From positions 1 to 64,000 of the forward strand of contig DWXF01000050.1 of the NCBI GenBank assembly GCA_019119335.1: a DNA stretch of 64,000 bases, in the 5' to 3' direction. The position numbers and the translations under genes are program-made. Source of the DNA: Candidatus Flavonifractor merdavium (GTDB lineage Bacteria; Bacillota; Clostridia; Oscillospirales; Oscillospiraceae). The notes beneath the pieces are model-generated. The model saw only the letters and a list, made by a program, of their open reading frames with translations. It ran no database searches and was not told the origin of the DNA. This document shows, piece after piece, positions 44,644 to 51,574 of the stretch (the stretch's first letter is position 1; every line of letters begins with the position of its first letter).

Positions 44644-45669
44644 TTATGAGAGAGTGGGGCCGTTTTTGCCTGTCCCACGGGATTTTTCCACCAGCTCCAG
44701 CAGCTTCTCCCGGGTGTTGTCCGCCGGGTGGGCCAGAATATGGGCCGCCAATTCCCGCTGAACCGCTCCGATCTCCTTCCCTTTCAGTCCCAGGGCGGCC
44801 AGCTGGCCGCCCGACAGGGCTAAATCCTTTACAGCTTCCCGCTCGGGGTGGAGCACCCCCTGCCGCAGGGCCCGCTCCACCGGCAGGCGCTCGATGGGGA
44901 AGCCGGTTTCCCGGCAAAATCCCCGCCAGCGGGGGATGGGCTCAGGGGGCAGCTCCCGCATCCGGGTCAGGTCGGGACAGGTTGTTTCCGGGTAAAGGTG
45001 GGCCAGCAGACCCAGCCGCACCGCCTCCCCTGCCCACTCCGGCCGGGGGGAGAGGAGGGTCTTTTCCAGCTCTACTTTTATGCGCTCCCCCGACACCAGA
45101 GCGGCCCGGCGGGCATTGCGGCCGATGGCGGCCAGGGTGGCCGGTTCGATGGAAAAGCCCAGCTGGGCGGCAAAGCGGAGGGCCCGGAGCATCCGCAGGG
45201 CGTCCTCGGCAAAGCGGGTATCCGGGTCCCCCACGCAGCGGAGCACCCCCGCCTTCAGATCAGCCTGCCCTCCAAAGGGGTCGATGACCTCCCCCGCCGG
45301 GCCCAGGGCCATGGCGTTGACAGTGAAGTCCCGCCGGGCCAGATCCTCCCGCAGCCCCACGTCAAAGGCCACCCCGTCCGGGTGGCGGCCGTCGGCGTAG
45401 CCCCCCTCCCGGCGGAAGGTGGTGACCTCCACCGGCCCGTCGGCTGTCAGCACGGTGACGGTGCCGTGCTTCAGACCGGTGGGGACGGTCCGGGGAAACA
45501 GGGCCATGGTCTGCTCCGGTCTGGCGGAGGCACACAGGTCAAAGTCCCCCGGCGTCCGGCCCAGCAGCAGATCCCGCACGCAGCCCCCCACCGGATGAGC
45601 GGCAAACCCCGCTCCCCGGAGAATCTCCAGGCAGCCCGCCACCCCCTCCGGCAGGACCCAATTCCCCAT
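44644..45669 (-). CDS. cca: CCA tRNA nucleotidyltransferase / poly(A) polymerase family
   Basis: A 341-residue class II nucleotidyltransferase. The head domain carries GGCVRDLLLGRTPGDFDLC (about 28-46), whose DFD is the catalytic pair. RRDFTVNAMAL follows, then RFAEDALRMLRALRFAAQLGF and a helical tail. It would add or repair the CCA end of tRNAs. It is shorter than the ~450-residue B. subtilis enzyme and lacks an HD domain. ATG 45669 is chosen because GGAGGT lies seven bases upstream. It is probably the first gene of the run leading into yqfC. Confidence 0.92.
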   Translation of the reverse strand: MGNWVLPEGVAGCLEILRGAGFAAHPVGGCVRDLLLGRTPGDFDLCASARPEQTMALFPRTVPTGLKHGTVTVLTADGPVEVTTFRREGGYADGRHPDGVAFDVGLREDLARRDFTVNAMALGPAGEVIDPFGGQADLKAGVLRCVGDPDTRFAEDALRMLRALRFAAQLGFSIEPATLAAIGRNARRAALVSGERIKVELEKTLLSPRPEWAGEAVRLGLLAHLYPETTCPDLTRMRELPPEPIPRWRGFCRETGFPIERLPVERALRQGVLHPEREAVKDLALSGGQLAALGLKGKEIGAVQRELAAHILAHPADNTREKLLELVEKSRGTGKNGPTLS

Positions 45670-45697
45670 TTTCTCCACCTCCCAGGGTATTTTTCCC

Positions 45698-45725
45698 TTG
45701 CTATTCGCCTATAATGGTTTATAAT
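45698..45725 (+). promoter_or_regulatory. Possible promoter of murC
   Basis: TTGCTA (45698-45703), a 16-bp spacer and TATAAT (45720-45725) lie in an AT-rich divergent gap. Further TATAAT words at 45710 and 45751 make the choice uncertain. Confidence 0.5.
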
Positions 45726-45781
45726 ATAATGTTACTGTTATGGCATTCATTATAATCTGAAGTAAAGGGTGTGTAAACCCC

Positions 45782-47152
45782 ATGGCAGAGGCCAATATTC
45801 ACGACTACATCGCCCCCGGACGCCGGGCTCATCTGGCGGGCATCGGCGGGGTGTCCATGTCCCCCCTGGCGGAGGTGCTCCACAAGATGGGCATGGTGAT
45901 CACCGGCTCGGACATGCATGAGAGCGCCACGGTGGACCATCTGCGGTCCCTGGGCATTCCGGTGTCCATCGGACACCGGGCGGAGAATGTGGGCGACGCG
46001 GAGCTGGTGATCCGCACCGCCGCCATCCACGACGAAAACCCCGAGATCGCCGCCGCCCGGACCCGCGGCATCCCGGTCTTTGAGCGGGCTCAGGCCTGGG
46101 GCTCCATCATGCGGGGGTACAAAAACGCCCTGTGTATCTCGGGCACCCACGGCAAGACCACCACCACCTCCATGTGCACCCACATCATCATGGCCGCCCA
46201 GCTGGACCCCACGGTGATGATTGGCGGCACCCTGCCCCTGCTGGGCTCCGGCTACCGGGTGGGCCACGGGGACACCATCATTCTGGAGAGCTGCGAGTAC
46301 TGCAACTCCTTCCTGTCCTTCTTCCCCACGGTGGCGGTGATCCTCAACATCGAGGCCGACCACCTGGACTTCTTCAAGGATCTGGAGGATGTGGAGCACT
46401 CCTTCCGGGCCTTCGCCGACCGGGTGCCGGAAAACGGCCTTATCGTGGCCAACGCCGACGACGCCAACACCATGCACACGCTGGAGGGGGAGACGCGGCC
46501 GGTACTCACCTTCGGCCTGGAACAGGGGGAAGTCCACGCCGCCAACCTGGCGTGGCACAACGGCCTGCCCTCCTTCGACGTGATCTACCGGGGCGAGGTG
46601 TTTACCCACGTGGAGCTGCGGGTGCCGGGGGAGCACAACGTGAAAAACGCCCTGGCCGCCGCCGCGGCCTCCATCGCCCTTGCGGTCTCCCCCCAGGCGG
46701 TGAGCGAGGGTCTGAACGCCTTCCGGGGGGCCGGCCGCCGGTTTGAGCACAAGGGCACCTTCCACGGAGCGGAGATCTATGACGACTACGCCCACCACCC
46801 CGGCGAGCTGCAGGCCCTGCTGTCTGCCGCCCGGGCGCTGGGGTATGAGCGGATCATCTGCGCCTTCCAGCCCCACACCTACACCAGAACCCACGCCCTG
46901 TTTGACGATTTTGTGGAAGTGCTGAAGGAGCCGGACCTCACCATTCTGGCGGAAATTTTTGCCGCCCGGGAGGTCAATGAGCTGGGCATCTCCTCCAAGG
47001 ACCTGGCTCAGCGGATCCCCGGCAGTGAATATTATTCCACTCTGCCGGAGGTGACCCAGCGGCTGCGGGAGCTGGCCCGGCCCGGCGACCTGATCCTCAC
47101 CGTGGGGGCGGGGGATATCTACACCGTGGGGGAGGCTTTGGCGAAAGGCTGA
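45782..47152 (+). CDS. murC: UDP-N-acetylmuramate--L-alanine ligase
   Basis: A 456-residue Mur ligase that adds L-Ala to UDP-MurNAc. The N-terminal UDP-binding loop is LAGIGGVSMSPLAEVL (about 18-33), the ATP loop SGTHGKTTTTSM (about 120-131), then NIEADHLDFFKDLEDV and DDYAHHPGELQALL. Length is normal. It stands alone, well away from murE, mraY and murG, on the opposite strand from the dcw operon. The ribosome binding site (AAAGGG) is about 12 bases away. Confidence 0.96.
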   Translation: MAEANIHDYIAPGRRAHLAGIGGVSMSPLAEVLHKMGMVITGSDMHESATVDHLRSLGIPVSIGHRAENVGDAELVIRTAAIHDENPEIAAARTRGIPVFERAQAWGSIMRGYKNALCISGTHGKTTTTSMCTHIIMAAQLDPTVMIGGTLPLLGSGYRVGHGDTIILESCEYCNSFLSFFPTVAVILNIEADHLDFFKDLEDVEHSFRAFADRVPENGLIVANADDANTMHTLEGETRPVLTFGLEQGEVHAANLAWHNGLPSFDVIYRGEVFTHVELRVPGEHNVKNALAAAAASIALAVSPQAVSEGLNAFRGAGRRFEHKGTFHGAEIYDDYAHHPGELQALLSAARALGYERIICAFQPHTYTRTHALFDDFVEVLKEPDLTILAEIFAAREVNELGISSKDLAQRIPGSEYYSTLPEVTQRLRELARPGDLILTVGAGDIYTVGEALAKG

Positions 47153-47213
47153 GGCCCCCTCCCAGAAAATAGGCGGCGCGCTGCGCCCGCTGAGGAAAGG
47201 AGCTTGATCGTTT

Positions 47214-48329
47214 ATGGTCGAAATCATTTGGAAGCCCACCCTGCACCAGTTCCGGACCTGCCGGGAATTCGCGGAGGAATTCCAGCTGACCGCCCAGGAC
47301 CTGATCCTGACCAATGAGTACATCTACCAACCCTACTTTGGGCAGATGAACCTGGGCTGTCACGTACTCTTTCAGGAGAAATACGGCTCCGGCGAGCCCA
47401 CCGACGTGATGGTGGACGCCATTCTGGCCGACGCGGCCAGGACCGGCTGCAAGCGGGTCATCGCCATCGGCGGCGGCACGGTGATTGACATTGCAAAGGT
47501 GCTGGCGGTATCCGACGGCGAGGGGGTGGACGCCCTTTACGACAGAGCTCCCAACCTGGAGAAAAAGCGGGAGCTGGTCATCCTCCCCACCACCTGCGGC
47601 ACCGGCAGCGAGGTCACCAACATCTCCATCATGGCCCGCACCCGGCTGGGCACCAAGCTGGGGCTGGTGAGCCCCGCCATGTACGCCGACCACGCGGTGC
47701 TGATTCCCCAGCTGCTGGAGGGCCTGCCCTTCGGCGTGTTTGCCACCAGTTCCATCGACGCGCTGGTCCACGCGGTGGAGTCCGCTCTCTCCCCCAAGGC
47801 CACCCCTTATACCAAGCTCTTCGGCTACAAGGCCATTGAAATGATCATCCGGGGCTATCAGAAGATCGCCGCCGAGGGCCGGGAGGCCCGGATTCCCCTG
47901 CTGGAGGATTTCCTGCTGGCCTCCAACTATGCCGGGCTGGCCTTCGGCACCGCCGGCTGCGCGGCGGTCCACGCCACCAGCTACCCCCTGGGCGGCAAGT
48001 ACCACGTGCCCCACGGGGAGAGCAACTACGCCATGTTTACCGGCGTGCTGAAAGCCTACATGGAGATCAAACAGGACGGGGAGATCGCGGTGATGAACCG
48101 CTATCTGGCGGATCTGCTGGGCTGCGGGGTGGAAACGGTCTACGACAAGCTGGAGGAGCTGCTGGACCAGATTCTGCCCAAGAAGCCGCTGCACGAGTAT
48201 GGAATGACAAAAGCGGATATTGACGAGTTTGCCCACAGCGTCATTACCAGCCAGGGACGGCTCATGGCCAACAACTTCGTCCCCCTGGACGAGGACCGGG
48301 TGCGCAAGATCTACACCGAGCTCTTTTGA
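47214..48329 (+). CDS. 4-hydroxybutyrate dehydrogenase (iron alcohol dehydrogenase family)
   Basis: A 371-residue NAD-dependent dehydrogenase that would reduce succinate semialdehyde to 4-hydroxybutyrate. It has the same length as the Clostridium kluyveri enzyme, and large blocks match what I recall of it: FQEKYGSGEP, AIGGGTVIDIAKVLAV, LPTTCGTGSEVTNISIM and YPLGGKYHVPHGESNY. The last holds metal-ligand His residues. In clostridia this step belongs to the succinate-to-butyrate branch. The CoA transferase and 4-hydroxybutyryl-CoA dehydratase are not in the window. The next gene also belongs to butyrate-forming amino-acid fermentation. Confidence 0.85.
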   Translation: MVEIIWKPTLHQFRTCREFAEEFQLTAQDLILTNEYIYQPYFGQMNLGCHVLFQEKYGSGEPTDVMVDAILADAARTGCKRVIAIGGGTVIDIAKVLAVSDGEGVDALYDRAPNLEKKRELVILPTTCGTGSEVTNISIMARTRLGTKLGLVSPAMYADHAVLIPQLLEGLPFGVFATSSIDALVHAVESALSPKATPYTKLFGYKAIEMIIRGYQKIAAEGREARIPLLEDFLLASNYAGLAFGTAGCAAVHATSYPLGGKYHVPHGESNYAMFTGVLKAYMEIKQDGEIAVMNRYLADLLGCGVETVYDKLEELLDQILPKKPLHEYGMTKADIDEFAHSVITSQGRLMANNFVPLDEDRVRKIYTELF

Positions 48330-48389
48330 AGCGACCGGTCTTTCTTTGGGTAAAGTAAAAAAGTGAAATTATAGCATAAATATCCGCAG

Positions 48390-48418
48390 TTGACAAGCCC
48401 CAAAAAGCGACGTACAAT
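48390..48418 (+). promoter_or_regulatory. Sigma-A promoter of the kal gene
   Basis: TTGACA (48390-48395), a 17-bp spacer and TACAAT (48413-48418). It gives a ~60-nt leader before ATG 48485. Confidence 0.88.
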
Positions 48419-48484
48419 AGAGACAGCCTATCTGTTTCCATTTTTGTGCTTATTCACAACATAAAATTGAGGAGTGGAATCGAA

Positions 48485-48886
48485 ATGGACGAGAAGAAGT
48501 ATACCTCGATGATCCGGCTGCGCATGTCTGCCAAGGACGCTCACTACGGCGGGAATCTGGTGGATGGCGCCCACATGGTCCATCTGTTCGGCGACGTGGC
48601 CACCGAGCTGCTGATCCAGTGTGACGGAGACGAGGGCCTGTTCTGCGCGTACAACAACATTGAGTTCAAGGCTCCCGTTTACGCCGGTGATTTCATTGAG
48701 GCATACGGCGAGATCACCCACATCGGCAACACCTCCCGCAAGATGCGCTTTGAGGCCCGCAAGGTGGCCATCCCCCGCCCCGACATCAGCGACTCTGCCG
48801 CCGATTTCCTGGATGAGCCCATCATCGTGGCCATCGCCGAGGGCACCTGCGTCACCCCCAAGAAGTGCCAGCGGAAAGAGCATTAA
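48485..48886 (+). CDS. kal: 3-aminobutyryl-CoA ammonia-lyase
   Basis: A 133-residue hot-dog-fold enzyme that removes ammonia from L-3-aminobutyryl-CoA to give crotonyl-CoA in the lysine fermentation pathway. Family blocks are [26 protein letters not shown] at the N-terminus (read in two parts), [10 protein letters not shown], and [21 protein letters not shown]. Start MDEKKYTS follows GAGGAG by about nine bases. It has its own strong promoter and terminator and is not linked here to the other lysine-pathway genes (kamA, kamDE, kdd, kce). Recognition rests on memory of the family; another hot-dog acyl-CoA enzyme is the alternative. Confidence 0.8.
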   Translation: MDEKKYTSMIRLRMSAKDAHYGGNLVDGAHMVHLFGDVATELLIQCDGDEGLFCAYNNIEFKAPVYAGDFIEAYGEITHIGNTSRKMRFEARKVAIPRPDISDSAADFLDEPIIVAIAEGTCVTPKKCQRKEH

Positions 48887-48896
48887 GGACATAGGC

Positions 48897-48933
48897 AAAA
48901 AACGTCCCGGAGCTGTGCTCCGGGACGTTTTTT
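48897..48933. terminator. Bidirectional terminator between kal and the MATE gene
   Basis: A 17-bp stem (48897-48913 with 48917-48933) has A6 and T6 in the arms. It also contains the first base pairs of the MATE stop codon region. Confidence 0.95.
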
Positions 48934-50299
48934 ATACAGTGGGACCGCCCTCCCGTTCCCGCAGGATCTTGGGAAAGAAATGAAGAAAAAGACAGGTGGT
49001 CATTGTGGCGGCCACCGCATCGGCGATGGGCTCGGAGAGGAATGTGGCCTCCGCCGACACCAGGGCGGGCAGCAGCAGCAGGCAGGCCAGAAACACCGAC
49101 TTGCGGAACAGAGAACAGAACAGGGCCAGCCGCACATGGCCCAGGGCGGTGGTCTCGTCCACCAGGGGATACTGCACCGCCAGGGGGAGGATCATGGCGG
49201 TAAACACCTTGATGTACCCCACCGACCGCTCCAGCACCTCGGCATTCTGGGTAAACAGTCGGACAAACAGCGGGGAGAGGGTGTGGGTGACGATCATCAT
49301 GATGCCGCAGAAGGTAAGGCACAGCCCCACAATGGACTTGATGGCGGTTTTGATCCGCTTGGCATCCCCCGCTCCGTAGTTGAAGCTGACCACCGGCTGG
49401 GTGCCCAGGGTCAGCCCGCCCATGGGCATGGTGATGAGCAGCAGATAGCTCTGCACGATGGTGGCGCAGGTCACCAGGGTGTCCCCCAGCTCAGGGCCGC
49501 CGTACCGCTGGAGCACGGTATTGAGCACAATGAGCAGCACGCTGTCGGTGGCAATAATGAGGAAGGGAGACAGGCCGAAGGTCACCACCTGCCGCATGAT
49601 CCGGCTGCTGAAGCCCCCCCACCGCAGGGGAACGGGCATACTCTTGCGCAGCAGGGTACACAATACAAAGGCGCAGGAGGCCATCTGGGAGAGCACCGTG
49701 GCGATGGCTGCCCCCGCCACGCCCAGATCCAGCAGGAAGATAAACACCGGGTCCAGGGCGATATTCAGGGCCGCTCCCAGCATCACCGTGGCCATGCCCA
49801 GGCCGGAGAAGCCCTGGGCAATCAGGAAACTGTTCATCCCGGTGGCCATCAGGGCGAAGAAAGTACCGGCGGTATAGATGGTGAGATAAGTATCGGCGTA
49901 GCCGAAGGTGGCCGGGCTGGCCCCGAACCACCACAGCATATGCTCCTTCAGCAAAAGGAACAGGGCGGTCAGGGCGGCGGAGAGCACCAGCAGCATGAGA
50001 AAGCTGTTGGACAGCACCCGGCTGGCCTCTTTCTGATTCCCCTCTCCCATGCGCATGGCCAGAATCGGCGAGCCACCCAGACCCACCAGGGTGGCGAAGG
50101 AGCCCAGCAGCGTGACGATGGGGCCGCACACCCCCACCCCCGCCAGCGCCAGGTCCCCGATCTCCGGGATGTTGCCGATATACATGCGGTCCACAATACT
50201 ATACAATACGCTGACCAGCTGGGCCAGCATGGTAGGAATGGCCAGGCGGCATACCAGGGGAAATACCCGGTCCCTGCCCAGGTCATTGGTCCGTGCCAT
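48932..50299 (-). CDS. MATE family efflux transporter
   Basis: A 455-residue membrane protein with twelve predicted helices in two related halves. It has the N-terminal PTMLAQLVSVLYSIVDRMYIG block typical of MATE exporters and the later PMGGLTLGTQPVVSFNYGAGD repeat equivalent. It would export cationic compounds or drugs by Na+ or H+ antiport; the substrate is unknown. ATG 50299 (MARTNDLGRD) has AGGAGG at good distance. Its upstream region is shared with the divergent hsp20 gene and contains a CIRCE element 72 bp away. Confidence 0.92.
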   Translation of the reverse strand: MARTNDLGRDRVFPLVCRLAIPTMLAQLVSVLYSIVDRMYIGNIPEIGDLALAGVGVCGPIVTLLGSFATLVGLGGSPILAMRMGEGNQKEASRVLSNSFLMLLVLSAALTALFLLLKEHMLWWFGASPATFGYADTYLTIYTAGTFFALMATGMNSFLIAQGFSGLGMATVMLGAALNIALDPVFIFLLDLGVAGAAIATVLSQMASCAFVLCTLLRKSMPVPLRWGGFSSRIMRQVVTFGLSPFLIIATDSVLLIVLNTVLQRYGGPELGDTLVTCATIVQSYLLLITMPMGGLTLGTQPVVSFNYGAGDAKRIKTAIKSIVGLCLTFCGIMMIVTHTLSPLFVRLFTQNAEVLERSVGYIKVFTAMILPLAVQYPLVDETTALGHVRLALFCSLFRKSVFLACLLLLPALVSAEATFLSEPIADAVAATMTTCLFLHFFPKILREREGGPTV

Positions 50300-50370
50300 A
50301 CACATCCTCCTTCTCGATATCCTGGGCATTATACCTCTTTTTTCTGCCGTCGTAAACCCCCGCCGCAATT

Positions 50371-50397
50371 TTAGCACTCTCACTTATCGAGTGCTAA
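50371..50397. promoter_or_regulatory. CIRCE element (HrcA operator), perfect copy
   Basis: TTAGCACTC-N9-GAGTGCTAA, an exact match to the consensus. It would be bound by the heat-shock repressor HrcA. A likely promoter for hsp20 starts directly after it (TTTACA 50400-50405, then TGTATA 17 bp later). Confidence 0.97.
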
Positions 50398-50527
50398 TGT
50401 TTACAATTTGGACATAATTTAATGTATATTTGTTCACAGTCCAGCCCTATAATTTCAATCAGAAAACGAGATGAGCTTCGGGAAACCGGGGCGGAAAGAG
50501 GATGAGCGACATGCAATATCCGAAAAA

Positions 50528-50554
50528 TTAGCAATACAATATTCCGACTGCTAA
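50528..50554. promoter_or_regulatory. Degenerate second CIRCE-like repeat in the hsp20 leader
   Basis: TTAGCAATA-N9-GACTGCTAA has the same 27-bp geometry as the perfect element at 50371. Seven of nine bases in the left arm and eight of nine in the right arm match the consensus. It lies 45 bp before the hsp20 start. Function is inferred. The stretch between (50420-50527) is AT-rich leader without other clear features. Confidence 0.6.
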
Positions 50555-50599
50555 TCCCATTTCACCACAAAATTCTGATTTTATAAGGAGAGATTCTTT

Positions 50600-51028
50600 A
50601 TGTTTGGTATGCTTCCTTTTGAGCGCAGCAACGACAACGTGTTCGATACCTTTGATAACTTCACCCGCAATTTCTTCCAGAGCAGCAACGCCAACCTGCC
50701 CGCCTTCCGCACCGACATCCGGGACGCCGGCGACAAGTTCGTCTTAGAAGCGGAGCTGCCCGGCTTCAACAAAGAGGACATCAAGCTGGATGTGAAGGAC
50801 GGCATCCTGACCATCACCGCCGAGCACAGGGAACAGAACGACCAGAAGGACGAGAAGGGCTCCTACATCCGCCGGGAGCGGCGGTACGGCTCCTTCACCC
50901 GCTCCTTCGACATTACCGGCATTGATGAGGGCTCCATCACCGCCGCCTACCAGAACGGCATTTTGGAGCTGAATCTGCCCAAGGCCGTCCCCGTGGTTCC
51001 TGAGACCCGTCGGATCGCCATTGATTGA
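50600..51028 (+). CDS. Hsp20 / alpha-crystallin family small heat-shock protein
   Basis: A 142-residue ATP-independent chaperone. A Phe-rich N-terminus (about 1-35) is followed by an alpha-crystallin domain (about 38-130) with DKFVLEAELPGFNKEDIKLDVKDG, the A-x-x-x-G-I-L motif (AAYQNGILELNLPKA), and a short C-terminal tail. The ATG follows AAGGAGA. Control by HrcA is predicted from the CIRCE sites upstream. Clustering with clpB suggests a protein-disaggregation module in which Hsp20 holds aggregates and ClpB resolves them. Confidence 0.95.
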   Translation: MFGMLPFERSNDNVFDTFDNFTRNFFQSSNANLPAFRTDIRDAGDKFVLEAELPGFNKEDIKLDVKDGILTITAEHREQNDQKDEKGSYIRRERRYGSFTRSFDITGIDEGSITAAYQNGILELNLPKAVPVVPETRRIAID

Positions 51029-51040
51029 CCTGGACACGCA

Positions 51041-51081
51041 GGAGCCGGTCAGCCTTGGCTGACCGGCTCCTTGCCGTTTTC
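51041..51081 (+). terminator. hsp20 terminator
   Basis: A 14-bp stem (51041-51054 with 51057-51070, practical loop a few bases longer) is followed by TTGCCGTTTTCC. It overlaps the last codon and stop of the small gene on the other strand. Confidence 0.75.
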
Positions 51082-51255
51082 CGCCCAGCGGGCGCACCCC
51101 TGCTCCGGCGAGGGGTGCCTGGGCCATGGCAACGCACAGTGGCCGTACCAGAGAGGGAGAAAGTACCCCTCCCGGTTGCGGACGTAGTGCTGCCGGTAGT
51201 GGGCGCAGGTCCCACAGACCTGCGCCTCCACCATGTACTTCCGGGGCAATGACAT
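51049..51255 (-). CDS. Small Cys-rich protein of unknown function
   Basis: A 68-residue protein with four Cys: CGTC (about 14-17), C at about 40 in WYGHCALPW, and C at about 54 in QGCARWA. The pattern C-x2-C...HC...C, with His residues, suggests a zinc or iron-sulfur site. The start MSLPRKYMVEAQ follows GAGGTGAT. Similar short proteins with a CGTCAHYRQHY-like start are, to my memory, common in gut Clostridia. It is divergent from the XRE gene and shares a 90-bp control region with it. Confidence 0.65.
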   Translation of the reverse strand: MSLPRKYMVEAQVCGTCAHYRQHYVRNREGYFLPLWYGHCALPWPRHPSPEQGCARWAENGKEPVSQG

Positions 51256-51275
51256 AAAATCACCTCACGGAAATC

Positions 51276-51314
51276 ATACATCTGATAAGGTTTAAAGTCA
51301 ATACACCTGATTGG
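51276..51314. repeat. Tandem direct repeats between the Cys-rich gene and the XRE regulator
   Basis: ATACATCTGATAAGG (51276-51290) and ATACACCTGATTGG (51301-51314) are near-identical words 25 bp apart in the divergent promoter region. They could be operator sites for the XRE regulator. A -10-like TATGCT follows at 51318-51323 without a convincing -35. Confidence 0.45.
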
Positions 51315-51345
51315 ATTTATGCTATGGTCTTCCCGAGGTGATGAT

Positions 51346-51549
51346 ATGTATTGCTATCCCAGACTGCGAGATCTGCGTGAGGATCTGGATTTGACTCAGG
51401 AAACCATTGGAAAGCTGTTGGGCACCACCCAGCAGCAATACTATAAATATGAAAAGGGGATTCAGGAGATCCCCGCCCATCATCTGATTACGCTGGCCGA
51501 TTTTTACCAGGTCTCCGTGGATTATCTGTTGGGCCGGGAAAAATCCTGA
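51346..51549 (+). CDS. XRE-family helix-turn-helix regulator
   Basis: A 67-residue single-domain DNA-binding protein. The HTH_3 fold covers nearly all of it (RLRDLREDLDLTQETIGKLLG...YYKYEKGIQEIPAHHLITLADFYQVSVDYLLGR). The start MYCYPRLR at 51346 is fixed by GAGGTG five bases upstream. It lies 25 bp before clpB in the same direction with no terminator between, so it is likely co-transcribed. It could control its own operon through the direct repeats upstream; this is inference. Confidence 0.88.
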   Translation: MYCYPRLRDLREDLDLTQETIGKLLGTTQQQYYKYEKGIQEIPAHHLITLADFYQVSVDYLLGREKS

Positions 51550-51574
51550 GCCTTTCGAGAGGACGTGACGCGAT

